Below are positions 1 through 7,778 of a stretch of DNA of 64,000 nt, in pieces. How positions within the stretch are numbered: the first letter of the stretch is position 1; every line of letters starts with the position of its first letter. This DNA comes from an uncultured Candidatus Melainabacteria bacterium (GTDB taxonomy: Bacteria > Cyanobacteriota > Vampirovibrionia > Gastranaerophilales > Gastranaerophilaceae), in assembly GCA_934754515.1 (NCBI GenBank), contig CAKVIG010000005.1, forward strand, positions 111,163-175,162, written 5' to 3'. The notes beneath the pieces were generated by a model that ran no database searches, was not told the origin of the DNA, and was given only the letters and a program-made list of their open reading frames with translations. Position numbers and translations under genes: made by a program.

Positions 1-1630
1 TGAAATGCACACCTTAATCGGTGCCGGTGCGGCAGAAGGTGCAATTGATGCGGCAAACATCCTTAAGCCGGCACTTTCAAGAGGCGAAATTCAAGTAATC
101 GGTGCTACAACTTCTGATGAATACAGAAAGTACATCGAAAAAGATTCAGCTTTGGAAAGAAGATTCCAGCCTGTAATCATTGACGAACCTTCTATTGATG
201 AAACAATAGAAATTATTCGTGGTTTGAAACCAAAATACGAAGAACACCACAACTTGAACATTTCAGATGAAGCAATCGTTGCTGCTACAAAGCTTTCAAG
301 CAAATACATCAACGATAGATTTTTACCTGACAAAGCTATTGACGTAATCGACGAAGCAAGCTCAAAAGTTAGATTGAAGGTTTGCACTCTTTCACCTGAA
401 GGTAAAGAACTTGATAAAGAATTGAAAGAAATTATCAAAGAAAAAGAAGATGCAATCAGAAACCAAGAATTCGAAAAAGCTTCAGCTTTGAGAGATGATG
501 AGGCTAATATGAAAGATAGAATCAGAGAAGTTTCTGAAGAATGGCGTCGTCAAAATGATGCAAACAAACCGACTGTAACTGAAGAAGATGTTGCAGAAGT
601 TATTGCAACAATGACAGGCGTTCCTGTAACAAAACTTACAGAAGGCGAGTCAGAAAGATTGCTTAAGCTTGAAGATACACTTCACGCAAGAGTTATCGGA
701 CAAAGCGACGCTGTAACAGCTATTTCTAAAGCAATCAGACGTGCAAGAGTTGGTTTAAAATCACCAAACAGACCAATTGGTAGCTTTATTTTCTGCGGTC
801 CTACAGGTGTTGGTAAAACAGAACTTGCAAAAGCTTTAGCAGAAGCTATTTTTGGTAGCGAAGACAATATGATAAGAGTAGATATGTCAGAATTTATGGA
901 AAAACATTCTACTGCAAAACTTATCGGTTCTCCTCCGGGATACGTTGGTTATGATGATGGCGGACACTTGTCTGAGCTTGTTAGAAAGAAACCTTACTCA
1001 GTTATTCTTTTTGATGAAATTGAAAAAGCTCACCCGGATGTATTCAACATCATGTTACAAATTCTTGATGACGGACGTTTAACCGATGCAAAAGGTCGTC
1101 ACATCAACTTCAAGAATACTGTAATCATTATGACATCTAACGTTGGTGCAAGTATGATTACAACTCAAGGCAAACTTGGTTTCTCAACAGCAGAAGACGT
1201 TAAGAAGGATAAATACGAAAAACTTAAAGATACAGTTAACGAAGAACTTAAGAAGGCATTCAGACCTGAATTCTTGAACCGTATTGATGATATTATCGTA
1301 TTCTCACACTTGAGCAAGGAAGAAATTCGTCAAATCGTTGACTTGATGATGAAAGATTTATTCAAACGTCTTTCTGAACGCGATTTGTCAATCGAAGTTA
1401 CTGACGAAGTTAAAGATTACCTTGCAAAAGACGGTTATAATGAAGCTTATGGTGCAAGACCTTTGAGAAGATTGATTCAAAAGAAAATTGAGGATCAACT
1501 TGCAGAAGAAATCTTAACAAACGCTTATCAACCAGGCGATACAATTCTTCTTAAATTGGTTGACGATAAAATCGTTTTCGAAAGAAAAGAAGGTGCTAAC
1601 GCTGAACAAGCAGTAGCTCAAGAAAGCTAG
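1..1630 (+). CDS. clpC: ClpC-type AAA+ Clp protease ATPase, C-terminal part (5' end outside window)
   Basis: Hsp100 unfoldase that feeds proteins to ClpP in the cytoplasm. The reading frame is open to the left edge, so the N-terminal domain and the first Walker A lie outside the window. Visible in order: the end of AAA module 1 (HTLIGAG, then ALERRFQP), a UVR-type middle helix around residues 140-170 (KEDAIRNQEFEKA) that marks ClpC rather than ClpB, AAA module 2 with Walker A GPTGVGKTEL near residue 265 and Walker B VILFDEIEKAH, and the C-terminal D2-small domain (GARPLRRLIQ). The end is intact and is followed by a strong hairpin shared with convergent rqcH. ClpC with a UVR segment occurs in cyanobacteria and Firmicutes. 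Family assignment is near certain. Confidence 0.95.
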   Translation, partial: EMHTLIGAGAAEGAIDAANILKPALSRGEIQVIGATTSDEYRKYIEKDSALERRFQPVIIDEPSIDETIEIIRGLKPKYEEHHNLNISDEAIVAATKLSSKYINDRFLPDKAIDVIDEASSKVRLKVCTLSPEGKELDKELKEIIKEKEDAIRNQEFEKASALRDDEANMKDRIREVSEEWRRQNDANKPTVTEEDVAEVIATMTGVPVTKLTEGESERLLKLEDTLHARVIGQSDAVTAISKAIRRARVGLKSPNRPIGSFIFCGPTGVGKTELAKALAEAIFGSEDNMIRVDMSEFMEKHSTAKLIGSPPGYVGYDDGGHLSELVRKKPYSVILFDEIEKAHPDVFNIMLQILDDGRLTDAKGRHINFKNTVIIMTSNVGASMITTQGKLGFSTAEDVKKDKYEKLKDTVNEELKKAFRPEFLNRIDDIIVFSHLSKEEIRQIVDLMMKDLFKRLSERDLSIEVTDEVKDYLAKDGYNEAYGARPLRRLIQKKIEDQLAEEILTNAYQPGDTILLKLVDDKIVFERKEGANAEQAVAQES

Positions 1631-1646
1631 GTTCTTGAAAAAATAA

Positions 1647-1671
1647 TGTAGGTTGGGCTTTCAGCCCAACA
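1647..1671. repeat. Palindromic dispersed repeat R1, copy 1 (GTTGGGC/GCCCAAC)
   Basis: Reads TGTAGG, then stem GTTGGGC, loop TTTCA, stem GCCCAAC. The same core recurs at 25456-25480 and 60292-60316, with a loop variant at 37294-37315. It sits between the clpC stop codon and its terminator hairpin. Confidence 0.85.
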
Positions 1672-1680
1672 GCAAAAACA

Positions 1681-1716
1681 AAAAAGTGGAAAATTATTTT
1701 TGATTTTCCACTTTTT
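1681..1716. terminator. Bidirectional terminator between clpC and rqcH
   Basis: Perfect 14-bp stem (1681-1694 with 1703-1716) around an 8-nt loop, with A/T runs on both sides. It can serve both convergent genes. The rqcH stop codon begins at the next base. Confidence 0.85.
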
Positions 1717-3270
1717 TTATACCAAAACTTCTTTTTCGTTTTTATAAGTTACATAACCAAGAGGTGCTGCCGGCGGTTTTCTCAAATTTTTTGCTCGAGT
1801 ATAAATGACACCGACTTTAGACGGCTGAGTTGCAGAAGAGTATTCTCTTGCCAATTTACAGCACTCAAACATAGCAGCTTCATCAGGTTCCTTGTCTTTA
1901 ACCTTTAAAAGTACATGTGAGCCTGCGCAAAGCCTTGTGTGAAACCAATAATCTTCGTCTTTTGCTAATTTTGAAACAATATAATCATTTTGGCGGTTAT
2001 TTTTCCCTACATAAACATCAAATCCATTAATATCCAATCGCAAAAGCTCTGATTTTTCTTGTTTTTTAGGTTTTATATCGTCCAATTTTAATTCTGATTT
2101 AATTTCATCAAAATCCTTAATCGTTTTTGCTGCATTTATACTATAAATCAGATTTTCTAAATACTCTTTTTCGATATTCAAACCGTCCAACATTTCTGTT
2201 GATTTTTCTTTTGTGGTTTTAGCCTTTACATAAAGTTTAAAATAACGTTGAGCGTTTTCTTTCAAACTTTTAGTTTCGTCTAAATCTATTGTTATGTTTT
2301 GATTATTCACATAATCAAAAAGCTCAATTTGTTTCGAATAATCGCACTTCAAATAAAGATTTGCTGTCAAAAGTTCGCCATAAAGTTTATATTTTTCTGT
2401 GTTATCACGTTTCTTCAAAAGCGCAGAAATTTTGTTAATAGAATTTGTAACTTTTTTTAATTTCGGATTAACAACGGCATTCAAACGTGCTTTTTCGCTA
2501 CTCACGTTCATTTCTTCCTGATACTTTGAATAATAGTTATCAAGCATTGAATTTACAGAATCTTGAACAACTGAATTTGGCAAAAGCTCTTGAAATAATG
2601 TGTATCGATTGTCCAATATAGCAGGAGAAAATTCTTCTGAATTTAAATAATTGTTAATTTGTTCTTGAGATAAATTTTCAAATTGTTTGTTGAGTTCGTT
2701 TGAAAGGGAATAAGCCCCCACCCTCCCCGGTGGAGAGGGAGTCAAAGTTTTAGGCGGATAAATATATTTTAGACCTCCTTGCAACTCTCTGTAACGGCTT
2801 TTTTCGGCACCGATATTGTGCGCACAGCCGATTATAACCAAGTTTTCTCTATCATAGAGAATCATATTGGAATGTTTTCCCATTAATTCAACGCAAAGGC
2901 AAAGTGAACGTTTTTGAGAAAACTCATCCATGATTTCAAAATGAAATTCAATAATACGTTCATTTTCCACAACCAAAGCATCAGAAATTCTGCATCCTTC
3001 CAAATATTTTCGAAGCAGCATGCAAAACATTGGCGGTTGTTTAGGAATTGAAATATTTCTGCGAATTTCATTCTCTGCTGACATAAAGCAAATGTGATAA
3101 ATTTGCGGATTGATATTTATATATAGTTTTCGGCTTTCTGAATTGTTTCTCAAAGAAAAGACAAAATCTCTCCTTGTTGGCTGTTGAATTTTTTGCAGTC
3201 TTGCACCGATTATGAAATCAATATTTTCCTGAAAAAATGCTTTTAGAGTCAGAAAATCAATGTTAATCAT
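1717..3270 (-). CDS. rqcH: Rqc2 homolog RqcH (NFACT/FbpA family) with an in-frame repeat insertion
   Basis: Ribosome-associated quality control factor. In characterised homologues it binds obstructed 50S subunits and recruits tRNA-Ala to add alanine tails. The 517 residues show the NFACT-N domain (ELMGKHSNMIL near residue 130), a long coiled-coil middle, and the C-terminal NFACT-R domain with VGKNNRQNDYIVSK and YWFHTR. The start ATG overlaps the TAA of the upstream small gene (TAATG), so the two are probably translationally coupled. Residues around 176-187 (TLTPSPPGRVGAYS) are the translation of a GC-rich palindromic element at 2712-2743 inserted in frame; neighbouring sequence is ordinary NFACT-N. 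Function is well supported by family; the insertion probably lies in a tolerant loop. Confidence 0.93.
   Translation of the reverse strand: MINIDFLTLKAFFQENIDFIIGARLQKIQQPTRRDFVFSLRNNSESRKLYININPQIYHICFMSAENEIRRNISIPKQPPMFCMLLRKYLEGCRISDALVVENERIIEFHFEIMDEFSQKRSLCLCVELMGKHSNMILYDRENLVIIGCAHNIGAEKSRYRELQGGLKYIYPPKTLTPSPPGRVGAYSLSNELNKQFENLSQEQINNYLNSEEFSPAILDNRYTLFQELLPNSVVQDSVNSMLDNYYSKYQEEMNVSSEKARLNAVVNPKLKKVTNSINKISALLKKRDNTEKYKLYGELLTANLYLKCDYSKQIELFDYVNNQNITIDLDETKSLKENAQRYFKLYVKAKTTKEKSTEMLDGLNIEKEYLENLIYSINAAKTIKDFDEIKSELKLDDIKPKKQEKSELLRLDINGFDVYVGKNNRQNDYIVSKLAKDEDYWFHTRLCAGSHVLLKVKDKEPDEAAMFECCKLAREYSSATQPSKVGVIYTRAKNLRKPPAAPLGYVTYKNEKEVLV
2712..2743. repeat. Short R6 palindromic element inserted in frame inside rqcH
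   Basis: A C-rich arm (CCCCCACCCTCCCC) faces a G-rich arm (GGTGGAGAGGGAG), a short version of the large inverted repeat at 37398-37556. It keeps the rqcH frame open. Confidence 0.7.
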
Positions 3271-3530
3271 TAATACCTGCTTCTTTGCATTCTAACATTG
3301 TCATTATGTTGATTTACATAATTTTGATAAGTTGAATAATCAACTCTGCTTCTTGTTGCATAGTTTGATTGCATTTGCCAATAAGGCATCGTGCGATTAT
3401 TAACTTGTCTGTTGTAATTGTTTCTATAGGATTGCATTTGCATAGTACGGTATGCTGCCGCGTTGATAGAAGCTGCATATACTGCATTTGCTAATGCCAA
3501 TACTAAAAATAGAAGTGCATATTTTTTCAT
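3270..3530 (-). CDS. Small exported Tyr/Asn/Gln-rich protein, unknown function
   Basis: An 86-residue protein with a typical signal peptide (MKKYALLFLVLALANAVYA, cleavage near VYA-AS) followed by a mature region rich in Tyr, Asn, Gln, Arg and Met and almost free of hydrophobic stretches. The frame is open further upstream, but start 3530 is preferred because it begins the signal peptide. A TATAAT lies exactly 6 bp before this ATG with no Shine-Dalgarno, which fits a leaderless transcript. The stop codon overlaps the rqcH start (TAATG), so it is the first gene of a two-gene unit. I do not recognise a family. The composition suggests a disordered, periplasmic or surface-exposed protein. Confidence 0.7.
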   Translation of the reverse strand: MKKYALLFLVLALANAVYAASINAAAYRTMQMQSYRNNYNRQVNNRTMPYWQMQSNYATRSRVDYSTYQNYVNQHNDNVRMQRSRY

Positions 3531-3607
3531 AATCATATTATACAATATAATCAAAAAAATGAAGCGGTCAAATTGCAAAAAAGTTTATAAAACTCACTTA
3601 ACATTTC

Positions 3608-3668
3608 TTAATATTTCAAACTCAAAAAAGCAATTTTCCAAAAGTTAAATACTTTATATATACATAAG
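3608..3668 (+). promoter_or_regulatory. Shared promoter architecture, site A
   Basis: GCAATT (3630-3635), 15 bp, ACTTTATATA (3651-3660), running on into TACATAAG. A degenerate tandem box TTAAC-N5-TTAAT starts at 3598, its second half 22 bp before GCAATT. Same layout as sites B-E. It drives the 80-residue gene at 3703. Confidence 0.7.
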
Positions 3669-3702
3669 AGATATATAAGAAAAAATATAGGAGAGAAGTA
3701 TT

Positions 3703-3945
3703 ATGGCAATTGGCGCAAGAGATTTTATTGACAAATTATTAGTAGAAAAATATGCACAAGAAAAGGTGGATAATCACAATGAGGATGCTTTAACATCAAG
3801 AATTTCCGCAGACGATGTTATGAGCGCGATGGATGTTTCGGCAAATAATTATAGAACAATGTTGGCATTGAATAACCGTCTAACAATGGTTTGCTACGGT
3901 GTTGTAGCAAAATCAGCCAAATATGTTCAAACAGAAGCAGCATAG
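3703..3945 (+). CDS. 80-residue protein of unknown function, member of the shared-promoter set
   Basis: A small soluble, probably helical protein with no signal peptide or membrane segment. A strong Shine-Dalgarno (GGAGAG) precedes the ATG by 7 bp. It stands alone, 82 bp ahead of lysA, and is preceded by shared promoter site A. The C-terminal half contains NNRLTMVCYGVV, which resembles NRLTNMCNQM in the 222-residue protein at 50901-51569, another gene with the same promoter type. The short match could be chance. No family recognised. A structural or exported component of an appendage or secretion machine would fit size and promoter sharing, but this is a guess. Confidence 0.75.
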   Translation: MAIGARDFIDKLLVEKYAQEKVDNHNEDALTSRISADDVMSAMDVSANNYRTMLALNNRLTMVCYGVVAKSAKYVQTEAA

Positions 3946-4026
3946 GAATTTAGTTAATTTAAGGGATTTTAAAAGTCCTCTTGTTTTTGCTAAAATATTA
4001 AAAATAGCAAAATAAGAGGATTTTTT

Positions 4027-5331
4027 ATGAGCGTAAATCAATCTATAAAACCTATAACTCTAGAAGTAAACGAACATTTGTATATTGGCGGATGCGATAC
4101 TGTAGAATTAGCGACAAAATACGGGACTCCGCTGTACGTGATTGACGAAGCAACTTTGCGCGGGATTTGTCAAGACTATAAAAAGGCTTTTAAAGATTAC
4201 GCTAATATCAAAATGATGTACGCTTCAAAGGCTCTTTGTACTTCTGCAATAGCTAAAATCCTTGCAAGCGAAGGCTTTGGTTTTGATACAGTGTCAGCAG
4301 GAGAAATTTATACAGTTTTCAAAGCCGGCGCAGATATGTCAAAGGTATTGTTTAACGGCAATAACAAAACTCGAAGGGAAATTGAACTTGCTATTGATTG
4401 CAAAGTCGGACGTTTTTCTGTTGACAATTTTTATGAAGCTGAATTGCTTAATAAAATTGCAGAAGAAAAAGGCGTGAAGGCTGAAATTTTATTAAGAATT
4501 ACCCCCGGAATTGAATGTCACACGCACGATTACATTCAAACGGGACAAATTGACTCTAAATTCGGTTTTGATTTAACTCAAGTTGATGAAATAATTACAC
4601 TTATTCAAAATCAATATAAAAGCCTTGTATTGCGCGGTTTGCACGCCCATATCGGTTCTCAAATTTTTGAAACACAATGTTATTATGATGAAGTTGAAAT
4701 TTTGGTTAAAGAAATTTCTAGAATTAAAGAAAAATTCGGATTGGTCCTAGATGAGATGAATATTGGCGGCGGTTTAGGCGTTAAATACACAGAAGCCGAT
4801 AATCCACCGAATGTAGAAACTTTGGCAAAAGTTGTAACCGATGCGATGCACAAATACGCTGTTGAAATTCCTACAATTTATATTGAACCCGGAAGAAGTA
4901 TTATTTCTACGAGCGGTGTAACTCTTTATACGGTAGGAAGCTCAAAACAAGTTCCAAACGGACGCAAATATGTTGCGGTTGACGGTGGAATGGCTGATAA
5001 TCCGCGTCCTAGTATGTATCAGGCAGAATACGTGGCACAAGTGGCAAACAAACCTAAATCAGATGATTTAGAAAAAGTTACAATCGCAGGTCGTTTTTGC
5101 GAAAGCGGGGATATTTTGATTAATGAGATTGAGCTTCCAAAATTAGAAAGCGGAGATACTCTCTGCGTCTACAATACAGGTGCTTATAATTATTCCATGG
5201 CAAGTAATTATAATCGCGTAGAAAAACCTGCTATGGTACTTGTAAATAATTCACATTCTGATATTATAGTATATAGAGAGACATTGGATGATTTAATCTC
5301 TAAAGATAACATTCCCGATAGGTTGAGATAA
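4027..5331 (+). CDS. lysA: Diaminopimelate decarboxylase
   Basis: PLP enzyme converting meso-diaminopimelate to lysine and CO2, the last step of lysine biosynthesis. The 434 residues show the alanine-racemase-like barrel with the PLP lysine in MYASKAL (about residue 59), FGFD, HAHIGSQI, the phosphate-binding GGGLG, EPGRS, and the C-terminal CESGD and YNYSMAS active-site motifs. AAGAGGA precedes the ATG. The stop is one base before cdaA, and cdaA-yitT follow almost without gap, so these form an operon. Cyanobacteria commonly place lysA directly before a cdaA-type gene, which supports a cyanobacterial relationship. Length and motifs are complete. Confidence 0.97.
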   Translation: MSVNQSIKPITLEVNEHLYIGGCDTVELATKYGTPLYVIDEATLRGICQDYKKAFKDYANIKMMYASKALCTSAIAKILASEGFGFDTVSAGEIYTVFKAGADMSKVLFNGNNKTRREIELAIDCKVGRFSVDNFYEAELLNKIAEEKGVKAEILLRITPGIECHTHDYIQTGQIDSKFGFDLTQVDEIITLIQNQYKSLVLRGLHAHIGSQIFETQCYYDEVEILVKEISRIKEKFGLVLDEMNIGGGLGVKYTEADNPPNVETLAKVVTDAMHKYAVEIPTIYIEPGRSIISTSGVTLYTVGSSKQVPNGRKYVAVDGGMADNPRPSMYQAEYVAQVANKPKSDDLEKVTIAGRFCESGDILINEIELPKLESGDTLCVYNTGAYNYSMASNYNRVEKPAMVLVNNSHSDIIVYRETLDDLISKDNIPDRLR

Positions 5332-5332
5332 T

Positions 5333-6223
5333 ATGACAGATGCGCTGATTTCCTTAATTCAAGATATTTTGAGTCCACTTCAATGGTCGTTGAATTGGAT
5401 AAATGTTTTGGAAATCGGGCTTATTGTTGTAATTCTTTTGGTATTTTACCAAAAATTTATCAAAGATACTCAATCAGAAAAACTTGTTAAGGGAATTTTC
5501 ATCCTGATTTTTGCTTGGATTTTGAGCGAAATCCTTATTCTTATTGACTTAAGAATCTTGGGCGTTTTCTTAAAATCTCTTGTTACTTTGATTTCTTTGA
5601 GTTTAATCGTTATTTTCCAACCTGAACTAAGAAGATTTTTGGGCTACCTCGGTCAACCGGGATTTATCAGAAAAGCATTTTTCACTCCCGGCTCTTACGT
5701 TAAGGCTACTGAAAATGACGTAGATATAATCAAAGAAATTATTGAAGCAGTAAAATATTTGACTAAAACAAAAACCGGCGCGTTGATGGTTTTCCAGAAA
5801 GGGATGAATGCTGGTGTTTATAACGACGTTGGAACAAAGCTTGATGCTTTGATTTCAACAGAATTAATTTTGACAATTTTCCATCCAAATACACCATTAC
5901 ATGATGGTGCTATGGTTATTGAAAACAATAAAATCCACTCTGCGGGTGTACTTCTTCCTTTAACGGAAGATCCAAAACTGAGTTGGAGATACGGAACTCG
6001 TCACAGAGCAGCAATTGGAATGTCAGAAGTTTCTGACGCTGCTTGTCTTGTTGTTTCAGAAGAAACAGGCGATGTTTCTGTTTGTATGGATGGAATTTTA
6101 AAGAAATACGATGATTTAACAACTCTTAAAACAGACTTGGAATCAATTTTGGGAATCAAGCCAAAAGATTTGGCTGAAAATAAACACAAAAATATTTTTG
6201 ATATTTTAAAGGGAAAAGAATAA
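5333..6223 (+). CDS. cdaA: Diadenylate cyclase CdaA (membrane DisA_N/DAC domain)
   Basis: Makes cyclic di-AMP from two ATP at the cytoplasmic membrane; c-di-AMP controls potassium and osmolyte transport and wall homeostasis. 296 residues: three N-terminal membrane helices (about residues 20-85), then the DAC domain with the catalytic HDGAMVI (near 190) and RHRAAIG (near 223). It begins one base after the lysA stop. The usual Firmicutes partners cdaR and glmM are absent; instead a YitT-family membrane protein follows. In cyanobacteria the corresponding third gene is often uppS. Start supported by the tight junction and intact first helix. Confidence 0.95.
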   Translation: MTDALISLIQDILSPLQWSLNWINVLEIGLIVVILLVFYQKFIKDTQSEKLVKGIFILIFAWILSEILILIDLRILGVFLKSLVTLISLSLIVIFQPELRRFLGYLGQPGFIRKAFFTPGSYVKATENDVDIIKEIIEAVKYLTKTKTGALMVFQKGMNAGVYNDVGTKLDALISTELILTIFHPNTPLHDGAMVIENNKIHSAGVLLPLTEDPKLSWRYGTRHRAAIGMSEVSDAACLVVSEETGDVSVCMDGILKKYDDLTTLKTDLESILGIKPKDLAENKHKNIFDILKGKE

Positions 6224-6226
6224 GGT

Positions 6227-7114
6227 ATGCTTTTCGGTAAGAAAAAACCTGAAATAAAAAAGAAAACAAAAGGGGAATTGGTTAGAGAATACGCTGCAAA
6301 AGCGTTTTTCTTAACTCTTGGCTGCTTTATCGTAGCTGTCGGTTTGGAAATGTTTCTTTTGCCAAACAAAATTATTGACGGTGGTGTAATTGGCATTTCC
6401 ATGATGGTTTCATATTTAACAAAGTGGAACTTAGGTTTGCTGATTTTCTGTATCAATATTCCGTTTATCTTAATGGCATTAAAAAATTTAGGTCAAAAGT
6501 TTGTTTTGCAAACATTTTTTGCAACGGGCATGTTGGCAGTTGCAACTAACGTTTTACACGGTAAACAAGCAACTAATGATTTATTGTTAGCAACCGTTTT
6601 TGGCGGTATAATTTTAGGTTTTGGTGTAGGTTTAATCCTAAGAAACAATGCCTCTTTGGATGGTACAGAAATGGTTTCAATTAACCTTTCAAAAAAACTC
6701 AAAGTAATTTCTGTCGGCGAACTTTTAATGTTCATTAACCTGTTTATTTATATGGGCGCAGGATTTTTATATGGATGGGATAGAGCACTTTATTCAATTT
6801 TGACCTATTATATAGCTTCAAAAGTAATAGATTCAGTGCTTGAAGGTTTAGATAAAGCAAAATCAGTTAGAATTTTTTCTGAATACTATAAAGAAATCGG
6901 CAACGCTATAATGAAAGAACTTGATGTAAGTGTAACTTATATGAAGGCAATGGGCGGATATTCCAAGCAGGAAAAAGTTCAAACATATTGTGTCGTTAGC
7001 AAATTTGAAATGGCAAAATTGAAAGAACTCGTACATTCAATTGATCCTAGAGCATTTTTGGTTACGGAAGATGTTCACGAAGTTGAAGGTGTTAGAGTTA
7101 AAAAGCATAAATAG
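6227..7114 (+). CDS. YitT family membrane protein (DUF161 + DUF2179)
   Basis: An integral membrane protein of unknown biochemical function. 295 residues with a Lys-rich cytoplasmic N-terminus, about five to six membrane helices including the family-typical IIDGGVIGISMM and DGTEMVSINLSKK segments, and a soluble C-terminal DUF2179 domain (about residues 215-295) ending in KKHK. It starts three bases after cdaA and is surely co-transcribed. Sitting right after a c-di-AMP cyclase makes a transporter or sensor role linked to c-di-AMP conceivable, but that is inference from position only. Confidence 0.9.
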   Translation: MLFGKKKPEIKKKTKGELVREYAAKAFFLTLGCFIVAVGLEMFLLPNKIIDGGVIGISMMVSYLTKWNLGLLIFCINIPFILMALKNLGQKFVLQTFFATGMLAVATNVLHGKQATNDLLLATVFGGIILGFGVGLILRNNASLDGTEMVSINLSKKLKVISVGELLMFINLFIYMGAGFLYGWDRALYSILTYYIASKVIDSVLEGLDKAKSVRIFSEYYKEIGNAIMKELDVSVTYMKAMGGYSKQEKVQTYCVVSKFEMAKLKELVHSIDPRAFLVTEDVHEVEGVRVKKHK

Positions 7115-7170
7115 ACTAGACAGAAGCGCGAAATTATTATAAAATTAATATTAATAAGAGAGGAAAATCA

Positions 7171-7515
7171 ATGCCAAACAAAGATATGATACCTGTTGAG
7201 GTAATAATTTTAACAGATACGGATGATATTAAAGGAACTGTTTATGTATCAAATAATGTAGCCGCAAACAGACAATTAACAGAGCTTTTGAATAATTCAG
7301 ACAGAAGATTCTTAGCGGTTACTAATGTTGAAATTTATGCTAAAAATTCTAATCAACCGCCAAGAAGATATGAATTTTTGGAAATCCACATGGATTCTAT
7401 CAGAATGGTTCATCCAACTTCTCAAGCATTGTTCAGAGAAACTCCAAAAACTCAAGAAGATATCGCAAGATTTAGAGAGTTAAGAGCAAAATTAAATCAA
7501 ACAAAACCTTTTTAA
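7171..7515 (+). CDS. Conserved-looking 114-residue protein, unknown function
   Basis: A compact soluble alpha/beta protein with no signal peptide. It opens with alternating hydrophobic strands (EVIILTDTDDIKGTVYV), has an RRYEFLEIHMDSI strand, and ends in a charged helix (EDIARFRELRAKLNQ). A good Shine-Dalgarno (GAGAGGAAA) precedes the ATG. It follows yitT by 56 bp and may share the operon; a hairpin and tRNA-Thr come next. The strand-rich N-terminus resembles a small ligand-binding fold, but I cannot name a family. Confidence 0.75.
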   Translation: MPNKDMIPVEVIILTDTDDIKGTVYVSNNVAANRQLTELLNNSDRRFLAVTNVEIYAKNSNQPPRRYEFLEIHMDSIRMVHPTSQALFRETPKTQEDIARFRELRAKLNQTKPF

Positions 7516-7535
7516 ATTTTAGATATTTTTTATAA

Positions 7536-7562
7536 AAGCCTAAATTAGTTTTATTTAGGCTT
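7536..7562 (+). terminator. Hairpin at end of the lysA operon
   Basis: Perfect 10-bp stem AAGCCTAAAT/ATTTAGGCTT with a 7-nt loop, two bases before tRNA-Thr. There is no long U run after it, so it could also be a processing signal. Confidence 0.55.
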
Positions 7563-7564
7563 AT

Positions 7565-7637
<73 letters not shown>

Positions 7638-7778
7638 AGTTTTTGAAAGAATTATTTTTCATTTGTCGTAGAATTTCAGTATTGTTTTAACATTTGTTTA
7701 CATATCCATTAAAAATAGCAAATTTTTTTTTTAGAGTTTTATAGATAAGTACGTAATACTTATTTATGGGATTTTTAT

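Noticed and set aside
7696..7756. Possible sixth shared promoter upstream of the gene at 7779
   Set aside because: TTAAC-N5-TTTAC, GCAAAT and GTTTTATAGATAAG resemble the parts, but the inner spacing is 12 instead of 15 and the match is poor.
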